64,000 nt of DNA, taken from NCBI RefSeq assembly GCF_000744455.1, contig NZ_JQLY01000001.1, positions 1,054,001 through 1,118,000 of the forward strand. The letters run 5' to 3'. This document shows, one piece after another, positions 19,278 to 29,011 of the stretch. The DNA comes from Methanobacterium sp. SMA-27 (GTDB taxonomy: Archaea > Methanobacteriota > Methanobacteria > Methanobacteriales > Methanobacteriaceae). Every line of letters begins with the position of its first letter. Position 1 is the first letter of the stretch. The notes beneath the pieces are model-generated. The model saw nothing but the letters and a program-made list of their open reading frames with translations. It did not search any database and had not been told where the DNA came from. A program made the position numbers and the translations under genes.

Positions 19278-20035
19278 TGGCTAATTTAACCAAGAGGATG
19301 CTTGCTGAGTTTATTGGTACCTTTTTCCTGGTTTTTATGGGTGCAGGTGCCGCTGCAATCACTCTCATGATCACCAAGGGAACCGCTGCTCCAAATGCGT
19401 TTAACATAGGAATTGGTGCTCTTGGAGGATTAGCAGATTGGCTTGCTATTGGTCTTGCCTTTGGATTGGCAATTACAGCTGCTATATATGCTCTGGGAAA
19501 TATTTCGGGATGTCATATTAACCCTGCAGTTACAATTGGTTTATGGTCTGTTAAAAAATTCCCAGGCCGTGATGTGATTCCCTATATTGTTTCACAGCTG
19601 GCTGGTGCATCTGTTGCCAGTATATTATTTGCTGTGATTGTTGGTATGGGTGCAGTTACAATTGGTGGTCTGGGTGCTACTGCTCCTTTTCCAGGAATTG
19701 GCTATGTGCAGGCTCTTGTGGCAGAAATAGTTGGTACATTCCTGTTAATGCTGGCCATAATGGGTGTTGCAGTTGATAGAAGAGCCCCTCCAGGATTTGC
19801 AGGTTTAATTATTGGTTTGACTGTTGCAGGTGTTATAACAACTGTTGGTAATATTTCGGGTGCATCCTTAAACCCTGCAAGGACATTTGGTCCATATCTT
19901 GGAGATTCGTTAATGGGTGGTCCCAATTTATGGCTGTTCCTCCCAATATATATAATTGGACCAATAGTAGGTGCTATTCTGGCAGCTTTAGCATATAATT
20001 ATATGACAAGTGAAGAAGAAGCCAGCAGAGATTAG
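19277..20035 (+). CDS. aqpM: Aquaporin AqpM
   Basis: A 252-aa channel of the MIP family, six helices plus two half-helices with both NPA boxes intact (HINPAV, NPA at 82-84; SLNPAR, NPA at 199-201). Overall it resembles the Methanothermobacter AqpM closely, including the long loop with TKGTAAPNAFNIGIGALGG. AqpM passes water and, more slowly, glycerol, and has been proposed to admit H2S or CO2. The selectivity-filter positions known from AqpM read Phe62, Ile187, Ala196 and Arg202; as I recall the published AqpM has Ser at 196, so this copy may have a slightly more hydrophobic pore. It is translationally coupled to DUF2180. Confidence 0.93.
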   Translation: MANLTKRMLAEFIGTFFLVFMGAGAAAITLMITKGTAAPNAFNIGIGALGGLADWLAIGLAFGLAITAAIYALGNISGCHINPAVTIGLWSVKKFPGRDVIPYIVSQLAGASVASILFAVIVGMGAVTIGGLGATAPFPGIGYVQALVAEIVGTFLLMLAIMGVAVDRRAPPGFAGLIIGLTVAGVITTVGNISGASLNPARTFGPYLGDSLMGGPNLWLFLPIYIIGPIVGAILAALAYNYMTSEEEASRD

Positions 20036-20038
20036 TCT

Positions 20039-20081
20039 GATTTAATCAATATATGATTAAATTCTTTTTTTTCTTTTTTTT
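20039..20081 (+). terminator. Hairpin plus T-run after aqpM
   Basis: TTTAATCA (20041-20048) pairs with TGATTAAA (20054-20061) across a five-base loop. A nearly pure T run (20062-20081) follows at once. This is a convincing end for the DUF2193-DUF2180-aqpM transcript. It touches the 3' end of the convergent histidine kinase gene. Confidence 0.65.
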
Positions 20082-22489
20082 AAAATCTTTTATTATACTC
20101 CAATTCTTTGAAAAGAATTTTAAATTCTGTTCCCTTTTCGGAATTGATAATTAATTCCCCTTCTATCTGTTCTGTTAAAACTTTTACAAGTAATAAACCA
20201 AGGGATTTTAAATTGTTTAAGTCTAGTCCTTCAGGTAATCCTATTCCATTGTCTTTGATCACGAGTTCGTATGTATCTTCAATAGATTTGAGGGATACTG
20301 AAATTTTTCCCTGCATTTTATTGGGGAATGCATATTTCAAGCTGTTTGATATGAGTTCACTGATTATTAAGCCACATGGAACAGCTGTTTCCATATTCAA
20401 TGTGATATTTTCTATTTTGAAAGTTGATTTAACAAGGTTTTTGTCTACGTTGTAGGTATAAAAAAGGTTTGAGATAAGACTTTGAATATAATCCGCAAAG
20501 TTTATTTCTTCTAGATCATTTGATTGGTAAATTTTTTCGTGTATCATGGCCATTGATTTAACTCTGTTCTGGCTTTCCTGTAGAATATCAATTGCTTCAA
20601 CATCGTTTACATACTTTGTTTGCAGATTTAGTAAACTTGATATGATCTGCATATTATTTTTCACTCGGTGATGTATTTCCCTTAAGAGATTTTCCTTTTC
20701 TTTAAGTGAGGATTTTATCTCTTTTTCTGCTTTTTTACTTTCTGTAATATCATTGGCAATAAGAAGTATGGATCTTTCATCATCATTTTTAAGTAATGTA
20801 AATCTGTTTTCTATCCAATGTTTGTTTCCATTGATTGTTACTTTTGAAATATATGGTGGTGGTGATTTTTCATTCAATGCTTCTTGAAATTTGATTCTTT
20901 GCTCTGAATAGTCTTCTGTTTGGTAAAAGTCCATTTCATTAAATGATTTGCCAACCAATTCGTCCTTAGGTAAACCGCTTAAATTTGCTGTGATATCGTT
21001 TATATCCAAAATTTTACCGTTTATATCCAGTAAAATTTGTATATATGGGATTTGCCTCAAATAGAGTTCTGTATTTCTCTTCACTATCAAATAGTGCTTC
21101 TTCAGCTTTCTTTCTTTCGCTGATATCCATTAACATTCCAGAAATAGTAATATCTTCAAGACTTGCACTAAGGAGTACTGTCAATGTTTTTCCATCTTTC
21201 GTAACCATGTCAACATCATGATAACTGATATGTTCTTTGTTGATTAGTAAATTAATCATCTTTTTCCTGTCTTCGGGATATTTATAGAGCTTTGTGCTTT
21301 TAATTGTTTTAATATCTTCTTTATTATCATAACCAAACATTTTTGCCATTGCATTGTTTGCAAACAATATATCCCCGTTTAGATCGGTTTTATATACTCC
21401 AACCATTGAATTATCAACCAATTCTCTGTACTTTTTTTCACTTTTAATAAGTAATTCTTCTGTTTTTTTATGGTTAAGATTTTCCTTCTTTACAGCTGTA
21501 TACAGGTTTCTATTATCATTTAGGGTTATAACTTGTCTAATAATTACGAGTCCAATAATAAATCCAACAACTATTTCAATGATTTCAATATTTGAATGGG
21601 ATAAATTTTCATTTGCCCATGTAAGCAGTGTGAATGCTATTACCACCCATATAAGTGGGAGATAGGTTACAAAATTGGATCTTTGAACCCATATTTTTAT
21701 TTGAGTATATCTTTTTAGTTCCATTTTTTCTGGGCTGGCCTGTATGAATGCAGCTATACCTATCAAAACAAAACTTAATATCCATCCCGTATCAAGCAAT
21801 CCTCCTGAAATATATGTTCCCTGTAATGTTTGCAGTGCAAAAATAGTGTCTGTGAATATTTGGACTAAAATTCCAATACTCAAAAATATTACAGGTGCAT
21901 AAAGTTCGCTAAACTTGCTGTAAATCACTCTTAATAAAACAAAAAAGAGTAATAGATCTCCAATTATATAAATTATGGATACAATAGTTGATATTAAGGT
22001 TTCTTCACCGGATAGTGCGGGTATAATTAAAAAAGTCCAGAATATAAGGCTAATAGTAACTATAATTATTCCAATGTTGAGTGATATTTTAATTTTTTCG
22101 CTACGGTTGAATGAAAAATGTGACAGGTAATATAATCCCAATGCAAATAGAGGATAAAATAGTAGGTAGAAAATATCTGAAATGGAAGGAAATGGATTGG
22201 TATGATATCCAAGCTCTAGAATTGCCCAGGATATGTCGCCTAATGTATAAGATACAACAGATGCCATTATTAGCATCCAAGCTATTTTAAATCGGCCATG
22301 AGATCGTGTTGTTGCGTAGAATAGGATTATAATAACCATTAACTCAATTAAAGGAGTAGTTATATCACTGAAAAATTGACGCACTAATGGTTCAATACTT
22401 AGCAGTATTGAAATTAATGCAAAACTGATTACAATTACTAAACTGAGTATTATAAAATTTTTAATCGATATTAAAGGTTTATATTCCAT
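20080..22489 (-). pseudogene. Membrane sensor histidine kinase, frameshifted
   Basis: An ancestral protein of about 800 aa is split by one indel near 21048, in a run of three G (C on the coding strand). The upstream part (21049-22489) has eight or nine hydrophobic helices (residues about 10-330) as a membrane sensor, a coiled coil, and one PAS domain (YRELVDNSMVGVYKTDLNGDILFANNAMAKMFG). The downstream part completes a second PAS (LLDINGKILDINDI), then a HisKA_2-type phosphoacceptor REIHHRVKNNMQ, and an HATPase domain with ISELISNSLKYAF (N box) and DNGIGLP (G1 box). Removing one base joins EANP to YIQILLDING. If real, the break separates sensor and kinase. No response regulator lies nearby. 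Its 3' end meets the aqpM terminator. Confidence 0.85.
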
Positions 22490-22795
22490 ATTAACTCCAT
22501 ATTTAAATATTGTGGGAATATTAAGAATTATGTAAATTTATTCATATAATATTGCAATTTTTAAGAACATTATAAAGTTGTTCTTATAAAAATATCTAAG
22601 TATTATACAATGAATGTTTTGAATTAACAGGTACAGTTAAAATTGTTTTAATAAAATCTTTTTAATTAAACCAATTGGAATTCATTTAAAATCGTGAAAA
22701 ATAATCTTTATTCCAAAATTAAGTGATTTGTATGTGGATATATTTCGATAATTATTTTTAATTAAAAAAAAATAGAAAAAAAAGAATTTAAGGTC
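22490..22795. other. Gene-free stretch
   Basis: About 300 AT-rich bases between two minus-strand genes. The left part should hold the histidine kinase promoter, and the right part the 3' tail of the PsbP-like gene, where T-rich runs occur on the minus strand. No further feature is supported. Confidence 0.4.
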
Positions 22796-23323
22796 TTATT
22801 GTACTTTCAAACTATTTGTTATTGTGTCAAATAATCCTGCCTGTTTTTGGAAGTCTGAAGAAACTGTTACATACTGTATCAAGTATTGGAAATTATTTCT
22901 TTGGAAGTCAATGAATTTTAACTGGGCAGTTGTATTGTTTGAGCTAAGATTGACAGTTGTTACATTAGCTGTTACACCGGCTATGGTTACTGTGCTGTTA
23001 GTTCCATTCAGAGATGATAACTGAGTTTTTAGATCAGTTAAATCTTTAGTTGAATTGGCATTTTGTGCTAACTTTATCATGGTTACACCATTACCTTGTG
23101 TACCATTTGTCTGGTTGAATGATACATCTCCAAGTGCTATTACAGTTCCATTTTCGGTTGTGTTATCGGCAAGGATAAACCAACTTGATGGATAATTAAA
23201 GGATATTCCATTTGCATTATAGGTTTTTGTCGATGTTGTATTGTTTCCTGGTGTGCTGGTACAACCCGATGCGAGTACAACCAGTCCAACAAGAGCAATT
23301 ACAATAAAAATATATTTTTTCAT
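22796..23323 (-). CDS. PsbP-related lipoprotein
   Basis: A 175-aa exported lipoprotein. The signal peptide is basic, hydrophobic, then a lipobox LASGC with Cys21 as the lipidation site. A Thr/Asn-rich linker follows. The rest resembles the PsbP/Mog1 alpha-beta fold: opening YNANGISFNYPSSWFI, and a C-terminal FQYLIQYVTVSSDFQKQ...FDTITNSLKV helix. Such PsbP-related proteins are common in Methanobacteriales and have no known function. Many N-x-T sites suggest glycosylation outside the cell. The gene starts behind GGAGGGGTAG and seems to stand alone. Confidence 0.82.
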   Translation of the reverse strand: MKKYIFIVIALVGLVVLASGCTSTPGNNTTSTKTYNANGISFNYPSSWFILADNTTENGTVIALGDVSFNQTNGTQGNGVTMIKLAQNANSTKDLTDLKTQLSSLNGTNSTVTIAGVTANVTTVNLSSNNTTAQLKFIDFQRNNFQYLIQYVTVSSDFQKQAGLFDTITNSLKVQ

Positions 23324-23464
23324 TATTTCTACCCCTCCAATTTAATATACCAATAACATTATAATATAATATCATCTTTAGACTATAAATATATTTTTCC
23401 AAGGGTAGAACTGAAAATACCTATCTTTAACATGTTGGAATATTCTGAAATGGAGTAATTGATA

Positions 23465-24421
23465 ATGTCTTCTTATGGATCAACAGAAACAGAAATTTTA
23501 AGGTCAAAACTTATTGAAACCTATAAAGAAAAATCTATTGAAGATTATTTCAAAGGCGAAGAGTTTGAAACAAAACAAGGGTCATGTTATAAAATTAAAG
23601 AGAGCCGAAAATTGAAATTAAGCACAATAAGTAAACCAAAAGCCAAAAATAATATTTTAAACGATCTAAAACTTATAAAAGGTATTGGAGACTCGAAGGC
23701 AGAAATTCTAAGGTTAAAGGGTTATGAAACTATTGAAGATCTAAGAGAACATCCTCGCTATTCAAATGATGCATGTGAAATAGTTGAAATAGTAGAAGAG
23801 GGTGATTTTTCAAGAATAACAGATTATGTTTCCAATAGATACCCCAAATCCCATCCATCAGCCCTTTATTCCTCCTGTTTTTCACCTGATGAAAATTATC
23901 TTTTCCTTGATATAGAAACTCTCGGCCTTAAAAGTGTGCCTCTCATATTGATAGGGGTAGCAAGTGTTGAATCTAAAAATATAGTTGTTGACCAATACCT
24001 TTTAAGGGACTTGGAAGAGGAAGGAGCAGCATTAGAAGCATTTTTATCTCATGTAGATGAAGATACAGTATTTGTTAGTTTTAATGGACAGACATTTGAT
24101 CTTCCATATATAAAAGAGAGAATGAGATATCATGGAATTAAACAAAACCTCCAAAGACATCATCTGGACCTTTTACATTTCTCGAGACGAACATGGAAAG
24201 ATCAGCTACCAAATTGCAAATTGCAAACACTTGAAAAACATCTTTTTAATTTTGAACGTGAAGATGATGTACCCAGCAGTATGGTTCCATCATTTTACAA
24301 AACATACGATGAAACAGGTAACATAGGACCTTTAATTCCTATTGTAGAACACAACCGGGAAGATGTTGTAACACTGGCAAGAATATTGTCAAGATTACAC
24401 ACAGAACTAGATGAACAATAG
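23465..24421 (+). CDS. HhH plus RNase H-like exonuclease (YprB type)
   Basis: About 318 aa. Residues about 60-95 form a helix-hairpin-helix DNA-binding element (LIKGIGDSKAEILRLKGY). The C-terminal half is an RNase H-like DEDD nuclease of the YprB family: FLDIETLGL supplies the first Asp-x-Glu, VSFNGQTFDLPYIKER the second acid, and EHNREDVVTLARI the last. All expected acidic residues are present. YprB-type nucleases are tied to DNA repair in Bacillus. ATG 23465 lies nine bases behind GGAG; TTG 23459 is an alternative. It is convergent with polX, 46 bases apart, which also carries HhH elements. The two may act in the same repair process, but they are not in one transcript. Confidence 0.85.
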   Translation: MSSYGSTETEILRSKLIETYKEKSIEDYFKGEEFETKQGSCYKIKESRKLKLSTISKPKAKNNILNDLKLIKGIGDSKAEILRLKGYETIEDLREHPRYSNDACEIVEIVEEGDFSRITDYVSNRYPKSHPSALYSSCFSPDENYLFLDIETLGLKSVPLILIGVASVESKNIVVDQYLLRDLEEEGAALEAFLSHVDEDTVFVSFNGQTFDLPYIKERMRYHGIKQNLQRHHLDLLHFSRRTWKDQLPNCKLQTLEKHLFNFEREDDVPSSMVPSFYKTYDETGNIGPLIPIVEHNREDVVTLARILSRLHTELDEQ

Positions 24422-24467
24422 GTATAATTCGATTTTGGAAATTGAAAATTTTATAAAAAAAGTTTTG

Positions 24468-26180
24468 TTATATATTAAAATGTTTAAAGAGTCTTTTTAA
24501 GGGTAATGTATTTATTATATCCTCTTTTTTCGCCCAACCCCTTCTTGCAGTTGCAATACCAAGATGAATATTTTTGAGTTGCGCAGGTGAATGAGCATCG
24601 GTATTTACAGCTAGTTTACATCCATGTTCAACTGCCATCTTAATATTCACATCATTGAGATCTAATCGATTCATATGACTGTTAACTTCTAATATGGTAC
24701 CAGTATCTTTTGATGCATCAAAAATCCTTTCAAGATCTAGTTCATATGCTTTTCTCTCTTGTATTTTCCTGCCTGTTGGATGAGCTATGATGTTAACGTA
24801 TTCATTCTCCATTGCAGATAAGATTCTACGAGTTAATTCTTTGCTATTCTGATTGAAACCAGAGTGTATACCTGCTAATACAATATCCATTCCATCCAAT
24901 ATTTTATCAGGAACATCTAACAAACCATAGGAATCAATGTTGGCTTCAACACCTTTAAGTATCATAATGTCATCAATTTCATCTTTTAAATTATCAATTT
25001 CTTTCATCTGTTTTAGCATGGTTTTTTCATCCATGCCATTGGCAATTCGGAGGCTGCCAGAATGATCTGTGATAGCTATATATTCATAACCCAGTTTCTG
25101 AGCTTCATTGGCCATATCCAGGATAGATCTTGATCCGTCGCTCCACTCTGAATGCATCTGGAGGTCTCCTACAATATCATTGTAACCCAAAATTTTTGGT
25201 AGTTTTCCTAAACTTGCAGCCTCTACCTCACCAGTATTTTCCCTTAATTCAGGTTCAATATATTCCATTCCAAAGGATTTGAAAACATCCTCTTCTGTAT
25301 TACCTGCAACAAGTTTTTGACCCCTGAAAACTCCATATTCGCTGAGTTTCAGTCCTTTAGAAATGGCTATTCTTCTAAGAGCCACATTGGTTTCTTTCGA
25401 ACCTGTAAAGTACATAAGTGCAGAACCAAATGATTCATCATCAAATACTCTTAAATCAACATCTATACCATTTTCTTTAAGACGTACAGTTGATTTTGAA
25501 GGACCACTTACAACAACATCACGTACCATATCCATACCTGTAAAATATGCCATAACCTCAAGTGGTTGGTTGGTTGTGACAAGAATATCAATATCCCCTA
25601 CAGTTTCCTTTCTACGCCTTATAGATCCTGCTATTTCAACCCTTTCAACATAATCCAGTCTATCAAGTTCATTTTTCATTTTCACTGCAATGGGAAGTAT
25701 ATGTCCCAGAAGTTTTCTACCTGTGCTTTTTCTTGCATATTCAAGGTTTAAAAGTATCTTCCTTTCTGTAGTCTCGCCCATGCCCTTAAGCCTTCTGATT
25801 CTGTGCCTTTTTGCATTTTTCTCAAGGTCATCAAGGTTTTTAATACCAAGTTCATTGTATAGCTGTTTTATACTTTTAGGACCTAACCCCTCAACAGCTA
25901 TTAATGCATCGTAGTCAACTGGAAATTCCTTTTTAAGATTTTCAAGATATTCAAGTGAACCACCTGTATCAACTATCTCTTCAATTTTCTTGGCAATTTT
26001 AGCACCAATCCCTGGCAGTTCCTGTAATCTTTCTTCTTTTCTTATGTCTTCAATATCCTCGGAAAGATTTTCAACTGTATGTGCTGCTTTTCTGTAGGCC
26101 AAAGTTCTAAAGTCAACAGCTTCTATTTCCATTAGATCTGCAACCTGATTCAATACCGATGCAACCATCTGGTTTTTCAT
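24468..26180 (-). CDS. polX: DNA polymerase X family protein with PHP domain (PolX)
   Basis: A 570-aa repair polymerase of the bacterial/archaeal PolX type. The N-terminal domain has HhH motifs (LPGIGAKIAKKI at 55-66; VEGLGPKSIKQLY at 96-108). The nucleotidyltransferase core has GSIRR (185-189) and GDIDIL (195-200, Asp197 and Asp199) with the third acid in VDLRV (Asp242). The C-terminal PHP phosphoesterase starts at DLQMHSEWSDG (about 339-349) and continues with ITDHS, a late HP and NTDAH, so metal ligands look complete and 3'-5' exonuclease activity is expected. The role is gap filling in base excision repair. Full normal length. Confidence 0.95.
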   Translation of the reverse strand: MKNQMVASVLNQVADLMEIEAVDFRTLAYRKAAHTVENLSEDIEDIRKEERLQELPGIGAKIAKKIEEIVDTGGSLEYLENLKKEFPVDYDALIAVEGLGPKSIKQLYNELGIKNLDDLEKNAKRHRIRRLKGMGETTERKILLNLEYARKSTGRKLLGHILPIAVKMKNELDRLDYVERVEIAGSIRRRKETVGDIDILVTTNQPLEVMAYFTGMDMVRDVVVSGPSKSTVRLKENGIDVDLRVFDDESFGSALMYFTGSKETNVALRRIAISKGLKLSEYGVFRGQKLVAGNTEEDVFKSFGMEYIEPELRENTGEVEAASLGKLPKILGYNDIVGDLQMHSEWSDGSRSILDMANEAQKLGYEYIAITDHSGSLRIANGMDEKTMLKQMKEIDNLKDEIDDIMILKGVEANIDSYGLLDVPDKILDGMDIVLAGIHSGFNQNSKELTRRILSAMENEYVNIIAHPTGRKIQERKAYELDLERIFDASKDTGTILEVNSHMNRLDLNDVNIKMAVEHGCKLAVNTDAHSPAQLKNIHLGIATARRGWAKKEDIINTLPLKRLFKHFNI

Positions 26181-26477
26181 GATATTATATAGTAATTAAC
26201 AATTAATAATTCTTGTTAAATTCATTATCTATCAACAAAATTTAGAGTGAATACAGTCCAAAATCTTTTTTTCAATCAATAAAAACACTTGTTTAAAAGA
26301 ATATTTTTACAAAATTTAATTACAAAGGAATGATAAATAATAAGATAATTTATCATTAGAATTGGGATGGAACCCTATTTCAAAGGTATTTTCATTGATA
26401 TATAATAAAAGAGTTGTATCTGATAATTGTCTTAGATCATTGTTAAATATTGAATTAAAATTTTAGGGGTGATTTTA

Positions 26478-26963
26478 ATGGTTGAAGAAAAGTATGAAAA
26501 GGCAAGTTTTGCTGCAGGCTGTTTCTGGGGTGTTGAAGCTACTTTTAGAGATCTTAAAGGTGTAGTATCTACTTCGGTAGGGTATATGGGTGGATCAACA
26601 GAAGATCCAACATATGGAGATGTTTGTTCAGGTTCAACTGGACATGCTGAAACAGTACAGATCATATACGACCCAACCAAGATATCATACGAGAAATTAC
26701 TGGAAACTTTCTGGAATAAACACGATCCAACAACTAAAAACAGACAGGGCCCCGATGTTGGAAGTCAGTATCGTTCAATTATTTTCTACCATAATGAAGA
26801 ACAAAAAAACCTTGCAATTGAATCCAAGAAAAAACTTGAAGAATCGGGTAAATACAACCAACCAATTGTAACAGAGATTATTCCTGCACCAAAATTCTAC
26901 CCAGCAGAAGATTACCATCAGCAATATCTTGAAAAGCGTGGAAGAAAGTTCTGTGGAATATAA
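26478..26963 (+). CDS. msrA: Peptide methionine-S-sulfoxide reductase MsrA
   Basis: A 161-aa cytoplasmic repair enzyme that reduces methionine-S-sulfoxide in proteins. The active-site motif GCFWG is at residues 14-18 with Cys15 as the nucleophile. [22 protein letters not shown] and FWNKHDPT, followed by GSQYRS, are all typical. A second cysteine near the end (KFCGI) is the probable resolving residue. Start at ATG 26478 behind GGGGTGA; a GTG at 26469 overlaps that site. Monocistronic. Oxygen-tolerant methanogens commonly keep this gene. Confidence 0.96.
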   Translation: MVEEKYEKASFAAGCFWGVEATFRDLKGVVSTSVGYMGGSTEDPTYGDVCSGSTGHAETVQIIYDPTKISYEKLLETFWNKHDPTTKNRQGPDVGSQYRSIIFYHNEEQKNLAIESKKKLEESGKYNQPIVTEIIPAPKFYPAEDYHQQYLEKRGRKFCGI

Positions 26964-27034
26964 TATTTATATTCCCATATTTTTAAATTAAAAATAAAAT
27001 GGGATCAATAGTGTTCTATAAATATTGAAATCTG

Positions 27035-27733
27035 TTATTCAATATTTAATAGATTTTTTAAATTTTCAAAATTATTTGCAGTTACAAACCTTGGTGGTAT
27101 ACTGCGCTGGATAGATCCGGAAATTCCAAGCAGATCCTCCATTTCAGGGGATACTGCATGATAGTTTCTACCAATTTTGTTGAGCTTTCTTTTACTCAAT
27201 AAAACAGCTTTATCCAGAAGTTTGCTGGTTTTATCATAACCCTTTACAATTACAAGTTTTTCAAAACCTTCAGATTTAATATGTGAGTTGTTTTTGTAAA
27301 GTTTTATACTTTGTATTTGTTCATTGGGGTTGAGTTTACTAAAGTCAATAACTTCCTCAACCTCAAAGTATCCTATTATATACAAAGCCTCTTCATAATC
27401 ACTATTTTCAAATGGTGTTAAACCCACATAAAAAACCAAATAATCAGTTTTTTCAAGTTTCAAAAGATAATTTCTTTTACTTGTCTGATCCCCATACGTA
27501 TATGTATCAAATTCTGGGTCAAAGTGTAACTTTCTCTTTTTAATCTTATCTGGAAGGTATTTCGAGAATGGTATACCATTATTTCCCAGTGTTGTCTCAA
27601 ATGTCCTTTTTTCAATTGTTTTACTATTTTTCTCCGATAATGGTATATATTCGAAACTTCCGTTGGAAAAAATCGGTGCAAGTGCTCCATCTGTTCCTTT
27701 GTCAATTCCGACCCTTAAGAGCATTGCTTTCAT
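27035..27733 (-). CDS. Protein resembling Nmad3 (nucleotide-modification-associated) family
   Basis: A 232-aa soluble protein. The N-terminus LRVGIDKGTDGALAPIFSNG followed by YIPLSEK resembles the opening of Nmad3 proteins (nucleotide modification associated domain 3), which were predicted from phage modification loci. The middle has a beta-rich segment with YLVFYVGLTPFE and ALYIIGYFEVEEVIDF. The end has LSKRKLNKIGRNYHAVSPEMEDLLGISGSIQRSIPPRFV. No neighbouring gene for base modification or restriction is seen; it stands between msrA and a thioesterase. The family assignment rests on memory of the N-terminal pattern, so moderate confidence. Weak ribosome binding site; a second ATG three codons in is also possible. 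Confidence 0.55.
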   Translation of the reverse strand: MKAMLLRVGIDKGTDGALAPIFSNGSFEYIPLSEKNSKTIEKRTFETTLGNNGIPFSKYLPDKIKKRKLHFDPEFDTYTYGDQTSKRNYLLKLEKTDYLVFYVGLTPFENSDYEEALYIIGYFEVEEVIDFSKLNPNEQIQSIKLYKNNSHIKSEGFEKLVIVKGYDKTSKLLDKAVLLSKRKLNKIGRNYHAVSPEMEDLLGISGSIQRSIPPRFVTANNFENLKNLLNIE

Positions 27734-27907
27734 TTTTTACCCGAGTTTTTTAGTAATTCATATCATATTTGAGTTACAGAAATAATTATAGTAATGTTTA
27801 TGATTTTATCATAAAATATAGTGTTTAGCATGATCCTCTCTAATAAAAATAATCATAGATTTACGAATATTAACTGAAATTTCAAAAAAATTTTAGAATG
27901 TGTAATT

Positions 27908-28318
27908 TTGTTGGAAGTTGATAAGATTAAAAAATTTTTTAAAGGTGACAAACTTGCAGAATATCTTGGAATAGAACTTGTAGATGTTTTAGACGGGGGG
28001 GCTATTGCAAGGCTGGATATTAGAGATGAACATTTAAATGGTATAGGCACTGTTCATGGTGGGGCAATATTTACACTTGCAGATTTCACATTTGCTGTTG
28101 CAGCCAACTCCCATGGAAGAGTAACAGTAGCAATCAATGTTAGTATCTCATTTATGAAAGCAGCTACCACTGGAACATTGACAGCAATTGCAAAGGAAAT
28201 ATCATTAAATCCAAAGCTAGCAAGTTACACAGTGAATGTATGTGATGATGAGGGAGATATTGTGGCCATATTCCAGGGAATGGCCTACAGGAAAAGGGAT
28301 AAAATCGTTATAGATTGA
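27908..28318 (+). CDS. PaaI-type hotdog thioesterase
   Basis: A 136-aa hotdog-fold acyl-CoA thioesterase. The signature VHGGAIFTLADFTFAVAAN (residues about 49-67) covers the catalytic HGG and the long hotdog helix. The strand VAINVSISFMKAA follows, and the C-terminal strand IVAIFQGMAYRK closes the sheet. Length is normal for the family. It probably hydrolyses aryl or medium-chain acyl-CoA esters. Start at one of two adjacent TTG codons (27908 or 27911); no good ribosome binding site is seen, so the mRNA may be leaderless or the start slightly uncertain. Confidence 0.9.
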   Translation: MLEVDKIKKFFKGDKLAEYLGIELVDVLDGGAIARLDIRDEHLNGIGTVHGGAIFTLADFTFAVAANSHGRVTVAINVSISFMKAATTGTLTAIAKEISLNPKLASYTVNVCDDEGDIVAIFQGMAYRKRDKIVID

Positions 28319-28482
28319 TTTATTTATCTTTCAATTTTTAACTGGATTTATTGATATCTATTAAATTATTAACTCAATATCTTATGTTGAATTAGAAAAA
28401 TATTAATTCATTTAAATCCATAATATAAAATAGAAATCTTTTCAGATAATATTTTTATATATTTTATCAAGGAGGAATAGTA

Positions 28483-28890
28483 TTGGACACCGATGACATA
28501 ATTAAATTATTGAACGAGGATTTTGTCAGGGAACTTGAAGCATCCATGATCTATGTATTCAATTCATTTATTATTGAAGAATGCGAGTCCAGTCGTGTTA
28601 CAGAGGCAATATCAGTAGATGAGATGAGACACATGTGGTGGTTGGCAGATCTCATAACCAAAAGAGGTGGAAAACCTACAATGGAACACAAGAAACTTGA
28701 TTTTGGTGGTGAAGACTTAAAAAGTATACTTAAATATCAAATACAACTAGAAACTAATGCAGTAGATAGATACAATCACCATATAGACATTATAGATGAT
28801 GAAGAAGTTGTGGGTGTTCTGAAACATATATTAGATGAAGAAAAAAGGCACCGAAAAGAATATAAAATAAGATTGGATGAACTGGAATAA
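28483..28890 (+). CDS. Ferritin-like diiron domain protein
   Basis: A 135-aa four-helix protein of the ferritin-like superfamily. Ligand pattern: FVRELEASMIY (Glu) in helix 1, EMRHMWW (E-x2-H) in helix 2, YQIQLETNAVDRYN (Glu) in helix 3, and DEEKRHRKEY (E-x2-H) in helix 4. This is the bacterioferritin/rubrerythrin-type set of carboxylates and histidines, so it should bind two metals. No rubredoxin domain is attached. It may store iron or remove oxygen species. TTG start seven bases behind AAGGAGG. Confidence 0.88.
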   Translation: MDTDDIIKLLNEDFVRELEASMIYVFNSFIIEECESSRVTEAISVDEMRHMWWLADLITKRGGKPTMEHKKLDFGGEDLKSILKYQIQLETNAVDRYNHHIDIIDDEEVVGVLKHILDEEKRHRKEYKIRLDELE

Positions 28891-29011
28891 TTTAAATATC
28901 AAATTTATTCCAAAAAATTGTATTCCACATTTTTTTTATAATTTTAACTAACTTTCTATTTTTTATTTAATAATTATCATACTCAAAACTATTTTTTAGA
29001 TAAAAAAAATA

